DNA of 64,000 nt from [Clostridium] scindens (lineage in GTDB: Bacteria; Bacillota; Clostridia; Lachnospirales; Lachnospiraceae): positions 2,274,001-2,338,000 of the forward strand of contig NZ_CP080442.1 of assembly GCF_019597925.1 (NCBI RefSeq), read 5' to 3'. Made by a program: the position numbers and the translations under genes. Below the pieces are notes generated by a model, which worked only from the letters and a program-made list of their open reading frames with translations, was not told the origin of the DNA and did no database searches. Below, in pieces: positions 1-9,733 of this stretch (position 1 is its first letter; each line of letters begins with the position of its first letter).

Positions 1-3000
1 CTCATACTCGGCAAGCATCTTGCTCTTGGCGTACGGATTCTCCATCCAGTTCTGGCCTACATCCAGATCCTGTTCCTCAAAGATGGCCTTTGCCTGCGGC
101 GCATCCAGCAGATATTCCCCTGCCACGCTCACCGTAGAGATATGCATGTAAGATGCGCGGGCTTCCCTCGCGAATTCAATGGCTCTCTTGGTTCCTGTCA
201 CATTGGTCTTAAGCAGTTCATCCTCCGGCGCGAAATGCCTGACATCCGCCGCACAGTGATATACCACGGCTGCCTCGTCTGCAAGCCTTGCGAAGTTCTC
301 GTCATCCAGTCCGAAATGTTCCTGGGTGAGGCTGCCGACTACAGGAATCAGAAGGTGTTGATGCTCCCGGCAGAATTGGGGGCCAAAATGCCACTGCAGC
401 GAATCATACAGCCGTTTCTCGTCGCCCCTTACCAGGCAGTAGGCCTTCTTCCCGGCATCCGCCAGTTCCTTGACCAGATAGCTTCCCAGATATCCGGTTG
501 CCCCTGTGACCAGCGCCGCGCCTTCTTTTACAGGAATGCACGGAACTGTAGGCAGGTATCTGGGGAGTCTTGGCATATCCATGCCATCCGAGGTCGCCTT
601 CTTTTCTTCTTCCGGCTCTGCCTGCCTTTTGCAAAGCCTGTCAATCTGCTCTCTCAGAGTCGGATAATGATAGAAATCATTGATGGAAAATGCCAATTGT
701 CTCTGATGATACTGATTCAATATAATAATTGCCGTAAGGGAGGTCCCTCCCTGCTGGAAAAAGGATACGTCAGGATCCGGATCCTTACCCAGAACCTCGC
801 TCCAAATTGCATTCAGCGCACCTTCTTCTGTCATGGGCTTCGCCTCGCAGGCCTTCTCGCCGGCTCCTGGCATTGCCTCCTGCTTCTTCTCCATAGCCGC
901 CAGCTGGTTCAAATCCGTCTTTCCGCTGGCCGTCCTTGGCAGTTCATCTAAAAGGATGATTTCGGACGGAAGCATATAGTCCGGAAGCCGATCCTCAAGA
1001 TAAGCGCGCATCTCCTTTTCCTGGTATTCCTTCTTTGGAACCACCGCGCCTCTAAGGAATCTGGGAATTCCATCCTTCATGATGGGAACCACCGCTGCCT
1101 CCTTAGCCAGCCCGGATTGAAGCATGACGGTTGCAATCTCCACTGGCTCAATCCTGTGTCCATTTAACTTCAGCTGGGTATCCACCCGCCCGATACACTG
1201 CCAGTTTCCATCAGCCCGCTGTCTTCCCCGATCCCCGGTCTTATACATCTTTTCCTTCGGATTCTGGATATCCGGGACGAAAACTTCGCTGGTCAGTTCC
1301 GGCTGGTTGATATACCCGGCCGACAGGCACTCTCCGGCAATATAGATCTCTCCCACTGAGGTGGGAAGCACCGGCTTTTTCTCCTCATCCAGAAGATAAT
1401 AGCGGCAGTTCCCGATCGGCTTCCCGATATGAATGCTGCGCTCCATGCGGATCTCTCCCTGACAGTTATGCACCGAAGTCTCCGTAGGTCCATAGATATT
1501 GAATATCCGCGCTTCAGTAAGGGCGCAGAGCCGGTCTTTTAGTTCCATGGTCCATGGCTCTCCAAGGAGGATGATGATCTGAATGTCCGCCAATGCCTTG
1601 CAGAAACTTTCATCGTTCAGGCACATCAATATCCTTGACGGAGTCAGCTGCAATATGGAAACCTTGTCTCTTCGGATTCTTTCTGCCATCTTCCATGGAA
1701 GCATCATCTCTTCCTCATCGGCAATGCTGATTCCGTGTCCCTTTGCGGATGCCAGGATGGTCTCCGTCGTAAATACGTCAAATACACAGTTGGACGCACA
1801 TAAAATCTTCTGCTCCTGTCCTCCCAGAAGCGGATCTAAATGTGCCATCAAGTTGGACAGGGACTTATGAAGCATCTTTACCCCTTTGGGCTTTCCGGTA
1901 GATCCGGAAGTGAAGATGACGTTGGCTACATCTTCCGGGGAGTTTGCGGGAAGCGCTGTTTTTGTCACTTCCTGCGGCCCTTCATATTTTAAGACCTGGC
2001 AGGGCATATCATCTAATGGCTCTGTCTCCTTGTCGTACACAGCCACTTTCACGTCTGCCTGCCTGAGCATGTAGCGTATCCGTTCCTTTGGGAACATCGG
2101 ATCTATGGGAACATATGCGGCCCCTGCCTTCAGGATTCCAAACATCATTACCAGCATGTCGCCATTTCGCCTGGTCAAAAATGCCGCCTTATCTCCCGGC
2201 AGGACACCTTTGACAAGCAGCATGGCTGCCAGATTATCCGACCGCTCCTTCAATTGCCGGAAGGTATAATATCTGCCTTCTCCCCATTCCACGGCTCTCT
2301 TATCCGGCATCAGATATGCCATATCATCCATAGCCTGATCTACAGTGGCGCAGTCATAGGGAGTCCGCATACGGTTTGGCTGTTCGACAAGCCTCAGCCG
2401 ATCCTCGTATCCAAGCCATGGAATGTCTCCCACCATGGATACGCCTCCATTAAGGACTGCGCGTATTCCCTGGATCAGGCATCTTCCATAGAATGCAACT
2501 GTCACCTCATCAAACAGGGAGGCCGCATATTCTATCGAGAACCGATAATGACCATCTATACAGGTAGCCTCCAGATGCAAGTCGATCTTGACCGAATGCG
2601 TGTCATAAGGCACATAGGAAAGTTCCGCCTCGCCTAAGACCGTCGTAAGACATGATACCGGAGTCAGGCTGAACAACGTGCTATACAGCGGATTGCGCCC
2701 CTGCTCGCGCTGCTCGTGGGCCAGGCCAATTATCTCTTCCAGGGAAATATCCTGATAATCCTGAATCCCTGCAACCAATTTCCTGACCTTCCCAAAGTAA
2801 TCTTCTATCGTCTGTGCCCCCTCGACATCCAGAAAGATTGGCAGCGTATTGACGAAAACGCCCGTCATCTTCTCAAGTCCCGGATTACGCCTTCCTGAAA
2901 ATGGAGAGCCTATGGCTGCGGTATCTTCGCGGGCAAAACGCCCCTGCATCATAGCGAATACTCCCAGCAGGAACATATAAGGCGTAATCTTCTTATCCTT

Positions 3001-6000
3001 GCAATACATCTTGAGGCTCTCATCCAGTTCTTCCGGCAGTTCAAATCCATATCTGCCTCCGGCCCCGTCGAATTCGGAAGGCCTGGGCCTGTCCGGCACA
3101 AAAGCGCTCTTTGGGATCTTTTCCGGGAGAATCTTCTTCCAGTATTCCCTGCACTCCACGCCGGCTGTCTCCTTATTTTCATTTACCCACCATGCAAAAT
3201 CTACATAGGAGAGTTCCGGCAGATGAACCTCTTTCTGGCAATAGTAGTCATGAAGACGCTCAAATATGATCTGGCTGCTGATTCCATCCGATATAATATG
3301 GTGCATGTCAATGATGATATAGGGCTCATTTCCTTCCGCCTTCACCATTGCTGCCCTGAAAAGCGGCGCCTTCTTAAGATCAAATGGCCGGACGAAGTGT
3401 TCCATGGCTTCCTCTATACGGCCGCACTCCATCCATTCCAGCTTAAAGTCTGCCTGGCTGCTGATCCTGGCGATCAGTTTTCCCTCCTGCATCTCAAACT
3501 GTGTCCGCAGCAGTTCATCCTCTTCTATCATCCGGGCCGCTGCCTGCTCCAGGCGCCCAAAGTCCAGCCAGGCGCTGGCCTTGAAGGCTGCCGGCATATT
3601 GTAGCCTACCTTTGTGGCATCCTGACTGTGCATGACGAAAAATCCGGACTGTACCGGAGTCGGCGGATACCAGCCTCTCTCCCTTGCCTTAGGAATCCTG
3701 CGGCCTTTTAGGATGCTCTCTTCAAGACCGGCTCCGCGAAGGAGGCAGGCAAACCTTCTCACCGTGCTATTGGCATACAGGTCCTGTATCTGAATCACTT
3801 TCCCGAATTCTTTCTCTGTCTCGGTCAGCATAAATACCGCATTCAGGGAATCCCCTCCGGATAAGAAATAATCCGAATGAATGCCAAGGCCGGGCTTTTC
3901 CAGGATCCTCTGCCAGATGGCAAGAATCTTTTCCTCCCATTCATCAGCCGGGGCTTCTTCCATGTCGGGTAGTTCCGGCTTCGGAAGCCTTCCAACATCA
4001 ATCTTTCCATTACCGGTTACCGGCAATTCTTCTACCCTTGCGGCATATACCGGCAGCAGATACCTGGGCAGATAAAGGGCTCCGTAGGAAAGAAGGGCCT
4101 CCCCTTCCAGTTCCTCTTTTGCCATATAATAAGCGATCAGCTGGCTCTCGTATACGGTCACTGCAACCGCGTTTACCAGCGGATGCCTCCCTAATACGGA
4201 CTCTACTTCCGCCAGTTCGATTCTATGTCCCAACAGCTTCACCTGGCTGTCATTGCGGCCAAGATACAGGATACTTCCATCATCCGTCCATTTTCCGATG
4301 TCACCCGTCTTGTACATGCGTTGCCCTTCCATAAATGGATCTTCTACGAAGCGCTCCCTGGTCAGTTCCTCCCGGTTATGGTACCCTCTCGCCAGGCATT
4401 CCCCGCCAATATACAATTCTCCGGCTGAGCCCACTGGAAGCGCATTCCTGTTTTCGTCCAGGATATAGATCCTGCAGTTGGAAAGGGGACGTCCGATCGT
4501 AACCGGTCCTTTTCCGTCCACTGCCGCATGGCTAACGGCAACGGTTGTCTCCGAAGGACCATACTGGTTATAAAGGGTCGCCGACGTATAATCCCGCAGT
4601 TTAAGATAGGTGTCCGGTCCCAGGACCTCCCCGCCGCAGATCAGCGTCTCTATATGGGACAGGGAGCGCAGGAATACCTGATCGTTCTGGTAGGCTTTAA
4701 GCCTGGAAGGAGTCAATGCCATGAATCCCACATCGTAGTCCATGATCAGCCTTCCAATCTTCTGCGCGTCATTCATCTCTTCTTCCGTAGCCATCACGAT
4801 AGTGGCCCCATTCAGAAGGGCAATGACGCTCTCCAGAAGAAATGCGTCAAACCCTACATTGCAGATAGACAGTACTGCCCCCTTTGGGTACAGATCCTTA
4901 ATCGCCTCTTTTAGATTCATCACGCTGTGCTGTTCTACTTCCACGGCTTTGGCGCTCCCTGTGGTCCCGGAAGTATACACAAGGTATGCCAGGTCTGTCG
5001 GCTTTTCCTCTGGCGGAAGTATCTCTATCCTCTGGCTGCCATACAATTCTTTTAGAGTCCTTGCCGCTATATCCGTACCAGGCCAGGCTAGAAAATCGTC
5101 GGTAATACAAAGCGCCGCCTGACTGTCTTTTAATAAGTCCGCGATCCTTCCCTGAGGCTGCGCCGGATCCATCAGCACCCAGCTGTTGCCGGACAGGATG
5201 ATTCCGCACAAGGCTGCAAGCAGTCCTTCCTCCCGCCGTAACAACAGGGCAACCGTATGCCTGCCTTCCGGCAGAAGCTGTCGGATTCCTCCTGCGATAC
5301 AGGCTGCCTCATCCATCAGCTGTTCATAGGAAATCCGCTTCCCCCTGCAGATCAGCGCGATCTTCCCTTCATTCTCTCTTGCTGCCTCCAGAAGGCTCTC
5401 TCCAATCCCGGCGTTCCTGTCATACCAGGCATCCGTTTTATTAAAGTCAAAGATTACACGTTCTTCCTCTTCTTCTTCCAGGATGGGAAGTTTGCCCACA
5501 GGCAGGTCCGGATTCTTCAGCGCCTCTTTCAGGATCTTTACCAGGCGGCCATGCAGCGCGTCAATCTCAGACGCAGAGAATATCTGGGTCAAGTAATCGT
5601 AATCCACTACGAACTGATTGCTGGCATCCCTGCTGCTTAAGTGGATGCACAAGGTCTCGTTCTGGTAGCCGCAGTACATCCATCGGCCCTCCAGCGTCAC
5701 GTGGGCCCCTCTCAGATGATCCATCTTGCCATTCTGGTAAGAAAGAACGATCTCGAACAGCTGGTCTGACGCCACCTCATTTCCCGCGTTAGCCAATTTC
5801 TTAATGTCCTCGAAAGGCAGCCTCTGATGATACAGCAGATGAAACCAATCGTCTTTTAACTTATCATTGAACTCATTCCAGGTAGATGCCGTATCCAGTT
5901 CATTTACAAAAGGAAGCGTATTGACAAACATTCCTCCTGACTGCTTTTCCTTGTAGTTCAGCCTGTTGATCGTAGGAACCCCGATACAGAATCTCGCCTG

Positions 6001-6810
6001 TCCTCTTACCCGCCTCAAATAGATGGCAAGAGCCATATAGAACACTGCAAACGGGGATACCTTCTCCTGCTGGCAATACCTTGCGATCATGCGGTTCAGG
6101 CGGCCGGGAAGCGGATAGGACCTTCGAAGTCCCACGGGGCTGATATGGGCGCACTGATGCTCCTTAGCCAGTGCCGGCAAGATATCTCTTAACTGCTCCT
6201 TCCAGTAATCCCGGTCCCTCTGATAAACCTTCGACTGCATATATTTCTGCTCAGATTCAATATGAAGCCTGTAATCAGGCGCAATCTGACACTGTGTCTC
6301 TTTATTCTGCAATAATTGAAAATAGTTATAAATAATATGATTTGTCACAAGCGCATGCGACCATGCATCCGCAACAATATGATGGACTCTTGTCAATATT
6401 CCGCCTGAACTGTCTGACCGCTTAAATATAAGCATTTGACAAAGCGGAGAATCACATAGCGTAAAATGTTCTCTTGCCACAGACTGATACCAGGTATCAA
6501 TCCCCTGTTCATTCGTTCCTGTAAAATCGAAAAATTCCGCTCTCCCGGGAATCTCTTCCGAGATATATTGGCACGGTCTGCCATCCCTTACGGTAATTCT
6601 AAGCCGCAGGGTTGGGAATGCCTTGTATGCAAGTTCTATACATCTCTGAAGGTATTCAATATTCAAATTTCCCTCTATCTTAAGCGCCGTGCAGATATTA
6701 TTCATAGGCAGGCCTGGATGTGCCGATTCCAGGTTCCAGATATTCTGCTGGCTATATGATAAAGGAAAGAAATCTACTGGCGTCCTCTCATTTTCTTTTC
6801 GTCTCTCCAT
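1..6810 (-). CDS. Dimodular nonribosomal peptide synthetase with terminal reductase (C-A-T-C-A-T-R), 3' end cut by window edge
   Basis: The reading frame is open from 6810 to the left edge (2270 codons, no stop). Domains in order: condensation C1 (HHIVADA at about residues 143-149), adenylation A1 (TSGTTG near 612), thiolation T1 (GGDSL, phosphopantetheine Ser988), C2 (HHIISDG at 1170-1176), A2 (TSGSTG near 1632), T2 (GGTSL, Ser2024), and an NAD(P)H-dependent thioester reductase (TGATGYLG near 2101, catalytic YAKSK at 2260-2264). Two amino acids are joined and the thioester is released reductively, by family knowledge as an aldehyde or alcohol. An N-terminal C domain suggests that the first residue is N-acylated. 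Eyeballed 9-residue specificity codes are DALAIGQVA (A1) and DVTQILIVH (A2); I cannot assign substrates. The ATG at 6810 has a GAGGATGAGG ribosome site; an in-frame ATG at 6822 is less well placed. No phosphopantetheinyl transferase or exporter is visible in the window. Confidence 0.95.
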   Translation of the reverse strand, partial: MERRKENERTPVDFFPLSYSQQNIWNLESAHPGLPMNNICTALKIEGNLNIEYLQRCIELAYKAFPTLRLRITVRDGRPCQYISEEIPGRAEFFDFTGTNEQGIDTWYQSVAREHFTLCDSPLCQMLIFKRSDSSGGILTRVHHIVADAWSHALVTNHIIYNYFQLLQNKETQCQIAPDYRLHIESEQKYMQSKVYQRDRDYWKEQLRDILPALAKEHQCAHISPVGLRRSYPLPGRLNRMIARYCQQEKVSPFAVFYMALAIYLRRVRGQARFCIGVPTINRLNYKEKQSGGMFVNTLPFVNELDTASTWNEFNDKLKDDWFHLLYHQRLPFEDIKKLANAGNEVASDQLFEIVLSYQNGKMDHLRGAHVTLEGRWMYCGYQNETLCIHLSSRDASNQFVVDYDYLTQIFSASEIDALHGRLVKILKEALKNPDLPVGKLPILEEEEEERVIFDFNKTDAWYDRNAGIGESLLEAARENEGKIALICRGKRISYEQLMDEAACIAGGIRQLLPEGRHTVALLLRREEGLLAALCGIILSGNSWVLMDPAQPQGRIADLLKDSQAALCITDDFLAWPGTDIAARTLKELYGSQRIEILPPEEKPTDLAYLVYTSGTTGSAKAVEVEQHSVMNLKEAIKDLYPKGAVLSICNVGFDAFLLESVIALLNGATIVMATEEEMNDAQKIGRLIMDYDVGFMALTPSRLKAYQNDQVFLRSLSHIETLICGGEVLGPDTYLKLRDYTSATLYNQYGPSETTVAVSHAAVDGKGPVTIGRPLSNCRIYILDENRNALPVGSAGELYIGGECLARGYHNREELTRERFVEDPFMEGQRMYKTGDIGKWTDDGSILYLGRNDSQVKLLGHRIELAEVESVLGRHPLVNAVAVTVYESQLIAYYMAKEELEGEALLSYGALYLPRYLLPVYAARVEELPVTGNGKIDVGRLPKPELPDMEEAPADEWEEKILAIWQRILEKPGLGIHSDYFLSGGDSLNAVFMLTETEKEFGKVIQIQDLYANSTVRRFACLLRGAGLEESILKGRRIPKARERGWYPPTPVQSGFFVMHSQDATKVGYNMPAAFKASAWLDFGRLEQAAARMIEEDELLRTQFEMQEGKLIARISSQADFKLEWMECGRIEEAMEHFVRPFDLKKAPLFRAAMVKAEGNEPYIIIDMHHIISDGISSQIIFERLHDYYCQKEVHLPELSYVDFAWWVNENKETAGVECREYWKKILPEKIPKSAFVPDRPRPSEFDGAGGRYGFELPEELDESLKMYCKDKKITPYMFLLGVFAMMQGRFAREDTAAIGSPFSGRRNPGLEKMTGVFVNTLPIFLDVEGAQTIEDYFGKVRKLVAGIQDYQDISLEEIIGLAHEQREQGRNPLYSTLFSLTPVSCLTTVLGEAELSYVPYDTHSVKIDLHLEATCIDGHYRFSIEYAASLFDEVTVAFYGRCLIQGIRAVLNGGVSMVGDIPWLGYEDRLRLVEQPNRMRTPYDCATVDQAMDDMAYLMPDKRAVEWGEGRYYTFRQLKERSDNLAAMLLVKGVLPGDKAAFLTRRNGDMLVMMFGILKAGAAYVPIDPMFPKERIRYMLRQADVKVAVYDKETEPLDDMPCQVLKYEGPQEVTKTALPANSPEDVANVIFTSGSTGKPKGVKMLHKSLSNLMAHLDPLLGGQEQKILCASNCVFDVFTTETILASAKGHGISIADEEEMMLPWKMAERIRRDKVSILQLTPSRILMCLNDESFCKALADIQIIILLGEPWTMELKDRLCALTEARIFNIYGPTETSVHNCQGEIRMERSIHIGKPIGNCRYYLLDEEKKPVLPTSVGEIYIAGECLSAGYINQPELTSEVFVPDIQNPKEKMYKTGDRGRQRADGNWQCIGRVDTQLKLNGHRIEPVEIATVMLQSGLAKEAAVVPIMKDGIPRFLRGAVVPKKEYQEKEMRAYLEDRLPDYMLPSEIILLDELPRTASGKTDLNQLAAMEKKQEAMPGAGEKACEAKPMTEEGALNAIWSEVLGKDPDPDVSFFQQGGTSLTAIIILNQYHQRQLAFSINDFYHYPTLREQIDRLCKRQAEPEEEKKATSDGMDMPRLPRYLPTVPCIPVKEGAALVTGATGYLGSYLVKELADAGKKAYCLVRGDEKRLYDSLQWHFGPQFCREHQHLLIPVVGSLTQEHFGLDDENFARLADEAAVVYHCAADVRHFAPEDELLKTNVTGTKRAIEFAREARASYMHISTVSVAGEYLLDAPQAKAIFEEQDLDVGQNWMENPYAKSKMLAEYE

Positions 6811-6897
6811 CGTCTGCCTCATCCTCTAGTATATAAAATCTCTCATTATCAGTAATGTATTTATTATATAACAAACCTATGGAAAGCACCAGATGAT

Positions 6898-7254
6898 TTA
6901 CGTCAATTTTTCTCCCAGCCACACCCCCACGATACATCCGGCCACGCTGAGCAGTATATAAAGCAGGGCAGCCGCCCTCTGTCCTTGTTTAAGCATTCTT
7001 AACGATTCCAGGGAGAAGGTGGAAAAAGTAGTGAAGCCGCCGCATACTCCCGTTTTAAGGAACAGGACGGCGTAAGGGCCAGCCTCGCGCTTTGCCGCCA
7101 GACCCACGACAACTCCGATGAGAACGGCTCCTGCCAGATTCGTCACCAGCGTCAGCACCGGGAAATCGCCTTTCCAGGGAATGAGACTGATGATATATCT
7201 GAAAATGGCCCCAATCGCCCCTCCTAATCCCACCCATAAGAATCGGGCCATCAT
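6898..7254 (-). CDS. crcB: Fluoride ion channel CrcB/Fluc
   Basis: This is a 118-residue, very hydrophobic protein with about four membrane helices and the family signature GGFTTFSTFS in the middle. It is the normal length for a Fluc subunit, which works as a dual-topology dimer exporting fluoride. Its ATG overlaps the TGA of the upstream nicotinamidase-like gene (ATGA), so the two are translationally coupled. Only one copy is present, so a homodimer is expected, whereas several Gram-positives encode tandem pairs. I found no fluoride riboswitch directly upstream, because that space is coding. Confidence 0.93.
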   Translation of the reverse strand: MMARFLWVGLGGAIGAIFRYIISLIPWKGDFPVLTLVTNLAGAVLIGVVVGLAAKREAGPYAVLFLKTGVCGGFTTFSTFSLESLRMLKQGQRAAALLYILLSVAGCIVGVWLGEKLT

Positions 7255-7790
7255 GCCTTAAGCACCTTGATCTGGCACATCTGCATCGCCTTCAACGCAT
7301 TCTCATGGCTCTCTTTCGTAACTCCGGCGCAGCAGGCAGCATCCACAATGACCGGCACTTCCGGCAGGAATGCCTTTGCAATCATGGCATTGGAGATTAC
7401 GCAGATATCCGTACACAGGCCTACGAATGTAATGGATTCGATACCAGTCTCCCCTTTTGCCTTTAAGTCCTGATCCTGGGCCCGAAGCAGGGGGCCTAAC
7501 GCATCGCTTCCAAATGTACGCTTGTCAATGGGCATCTCTTCTCGCTCCGCTTCAATCTCTGGATGAAGTTCCCATCCTTTGGTTCCCTTGATGCAATGGG
7601 GAACCGGAAGGTTCCTGCCTTCCTGGGTATCCAGGTAGTTCTCGCTATGGGTGTCCCTGGTATAAAGGATACGCCCTTTAAATCCTTTGATCTTCTCCAC
7701 CACTTTTGGCACGATCGCTACCGCTTCTTTCGTTCCCAGCGCTCCGTCAATAAAATCATTCTGCATATCTACTACCACTAAGATATCCAT
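7251..7790 (-). CDS. Isochorismatase-family cysteine hydrolase, probable nicotinamidase
   Basis: The 179-residue product fits the cysteine hydrolase/PncA fold. It begins with DILVVVDMQNDF, giving catalytic Asp8, has TRDTH at 44-48 and HCIKGT at 65-70 as in nicotinamidases, Lys90 within IDKRTFG, and the nucleophile Cys130 in GLCTDICV. Nicotinamidases convert nicotinamide to nicotinate for NAD salvage. Other amidohydrolases share the fold, so the substrate is inferred. The gene is coupled to crcB by a 4-base overlap, which gives no obvious functional link. Start is the ATG at 7790 behind an AGGAGG-like site. Confidence 0.85.
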   Translation of the reverse strand: MDILVVVDMQNDFIDGALGTKEAVAIVPKVVEKIKGFKGRILYTRDTHSENYLDTQEGRNLPVPHCIKGTKGWELHPEIEAEREEMPIDKRTFGSDALGPLLRAQDQDLKAKGETGIESITFVGLCTDICVISNAMIAKAFLPEVPVIVDAACCAGVTKESHENALKAMQMCQIKVLKA

Positions 7791-7867
7791 ATTCCTGCCT
7801 CCTTTTCAGATTGTCTACTGCTTCTATTATATACGAGATCGCGCCAAAAGCAATTCCTTTTAAATTC

Positions 7868-9256
7868 CTACTGCATATTTCCCGGGAACCTGGGAATTCC
7901 ATCAAAGCCCTTTTTCAAGTCCTCGTCGGTAGGGATATAGTCGGTCATCTCTTTGTTGTGGAACTTTTCATATGCCATCATATCAAAGTATCCAGTTCCG
8001 GTCAGCCCGAACACGATGGTCTTCTCTTCCCCTGTCTCTTTGCATTTGAGCGCCTCGTCAATGGCAACTTTGATGGCGTGGCTGCTCTCCGGCGCGGGGA
8101 GGATTCCCTCCACTCTCGCGAAACGCTCGGCGGCCTCGAATACAGCCGTCTGCTCCACAGACCGGGCCTCCATATATCCATCCGCATACAACTGGGAAAG
8201 AATGGAACTCATGCCGTGATAGCGAAGTCCTCCTGCATGGTTCGCAGATGGTATGAATCCGCTTCCCAGAGTATACATCTTTGCCAGCGGGCATACCATT
8301 CCGGTGTCGCAGAAATCATAGGCATATACGCCTCGGGTGAGGCTCGGGCAGGAAGCCGGCTCTACGGCGATAAAGTGATACTCCTTCTCTCCCCTTAATT
8401 TCTCTCCCATGAACGGAGAAATCAGGCCTCCAAGGTTCGAACCGCCTCCAGCGCACCCAATGATGATGTCCGGCGTAATTCCATACTTGTCAAGAGCAAT
8501 CTTCGTCTCCATGCCGATGATCGACTGATGCAGAAGCACCTGGTTCAGCACGCTTCCAAGTACATAACGATACCCTTCGCTTCCAACCGCCACTTCCACA
8601 GCCTCTGATATGGCGCAGCCCAGGCTTCCAGTCGTGCCTGGATGCTCTGCCAGAATCCTGCGTCCCACCTGTGTCTCTTCCGATGGGGACGGTGTGACGC
8701 TGGCTCCATAGGTACGCATCACTTCCCGTCGGAAAGGCTTCTGCTCGTATGAGCATTTGACCATGAATACCTTGCAGTCCAGATCCAGATAAGAGCAGGC
8801 CATGGAAAGAGCGGTTCCCCACTGTCCCGCGCCCGTCTCCGTGGTCACTCCTTTAAGCCCTTGCTTCTTGGCATAGTAGGCTTGCGCGATGGCGGAGTTA
8901 AGTTTATGGCTTCCGCTGGTATTATTTCCTTCAAACTTATAATAAATCTTCGCCGGCGTATCCAGTTTCTCTTCCAGGCAGTATGCCCGTATCAGAGGCG
9001 CCGGACGGTACATCTTATAGAAATCAAGTATCTCCTGCGGGATATCGATATAACGGTTATCATTGTCCAGTTCCTGAGCTACTAGTTCCTCGCAGAATAC
9101 GGCGGACAGTTCTTCTGCCGTCATAGGCTTTAAGGTTCCGGGATTCAGAAGCGGGGCCGGCTTATTCTCCATGTCCGCCCGCACATTGTACCATGTCTTA
9201 GGCATCTCGCTTTCTTCCAGATAGATTTTGTAAGGGATCTGCTTTTCTTTCATCAC
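7868..9256 (-). CDS. trpB: TrpB-like pyridoxal-phosphate enzyme (tryptophan synthase beta-like, TrpB2 type)
   Basis: A 462-residue PLP fold-type II enzyme with the Schiff-base lysine Lys118 in the motif SGSHKLNSA and the glycine-rich phosphate loop GGGSNLGG near residue 275. It is longer than canonical TrpB (about 400) and carries the N-terminal extension (MPKTWYNVRAD) typical of TrpB2/TrpB-like proteins. These make tryptophan from serine and indole, often without TrpA. No trpA or other trp gene is adjacent, so it may salvage external indole. A Trp-type T-box leader lies immediately upstream, which supports a tryptophan role. Two consecutive ATG codons follow an AAAGGAG site; the first was chosen. 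Confidence 0.93.
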   Translation of the reverse strand: MMKEKQIPYKIYLEESEMPKTWYNVRADMENKPAPLLNPGTLKPMTAEELSAVFCEELVAQELDNDNRYIDIPQEILDFYKMYRPAPLIRAYCLEEKLDTPAKIYYKFEGNNTSGSHKLNSAIAQAYYAKKQGLKGVTTETGAGQWGTALSMACSYLDLDCKVFMVKCSYEQKPFRREVMRTYGASVTPSPSEETQVGRRILAEHPGTTGSLGCAISEAVEVAVGSEGYRYVLGSVLNQVLLHQSIIGMETKIALDKYGITPDIIIGCAGGGSNLGGLISPFMGEKLRGEKEYHFIAVEPASCPSLTRGVYAYDFCDTGMVCPLAKMYTLGSGFIPSANHAGGLRYHGMSSILSQLYADGYMEARSVEQTAVFEAAERFARVEGILPAPESSHAIKVAIDEALKCKETGEEKTIVFGLTGTGYFDMMAYEKFHNKEMTDYIPTDEDLKKGFDGIPRFPGNMQ

Positions 9257-9323
9257 TTTCTTCTCCTTTCAATGCTGGGTTTCGGGACATGGTATTTTCA
9301 ATGCCCGCCTGATCGGCGAAAGC

Positions 9324-9644
9324 AAAAAAAATACCCTTATCCCATACAATAACTATTGCAGGGACAAGAGTAGTATTATCAAAACTCCTGCGGTGCCACC
9401 CGGCTTGGTATATCTGATCCATATACCCACTCATGCGTACCATCATACGCGGACTTTGTTAACGGAGTACTCTCTCCGGCTCGCCTACTAAATATCTTCA
9501 ACTTGCCCTCAGAAGCCCATTCCCTCTGGATTCAGCCTGCTGCAATCCCACCATCTGCAGCTCTCTGTGTGATGAATTTCCAAAAGTACTTACTCTTCCT
9601 CATCGGTTTAGTGACAATTTATCACGATAATTTGCTGCTGTCAA
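9324..9644 (-). promoter_or_regulatory. Tryptophan T-box leader with promoter, upstream of the TrpB-like gene
   Basis: On the minus strand a promoter TTGACA (9639-9644), 17-base spacer and TAAATT (9616-9621) is followed by a Stem I with AGAGAG and GGTGGGATTGC elements. The specifier-loop triplet is TGG (9517-9519, Trp), flanked as GAATGGGCTTCTGAG. The T-box sequence GGGTGGCACCGC lies at 9390-9403. A terminator hairpin follows, ending in eight T (9324-9331). Uncharged tRNA-Trp would favour the antiterminator and expression of the downstream gene. The leader fills the roughly 480-base gap between trpB and rplT. Confidence 0.92.
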
Positions 9645-9675
9645 GAACTTTTTTCAGACTTTTCTCTTATTGCAT

Positions 9676-9705
9676 AAAAAGACCGGATACAACATGTGTA
9701 TCCGG
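9676..9705 (-). terminator. Rho-independent terminator of the infC operon
   Basis: The arms 9683-9690 and 9698-9705 form a perfect 8-bp stem (CCGGATAC/GTATCCGG), followed on the minus strand by C and a T run (9676-9680). It lies about 30 bases past the rplT stop and separates this operon from the T-box promoter. Confidence 0.8.
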
Positions 9706-9733
9706 CCCTCATTCTCTTTCTAATCCGCTATAA

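Noticed and set aside
7255..7300. Fluoride riboswitch in front of crcB
   Set aside because: The region is coding sequence of the overlapping nicotinamidase-like gene and shows no crcB-motif elements.
9198..9733. Open frames upstream of the TrpB-like gene
   Set aside because: They overlap the T-box Stem I, T-box and terminator elements and have no ribosome sites.
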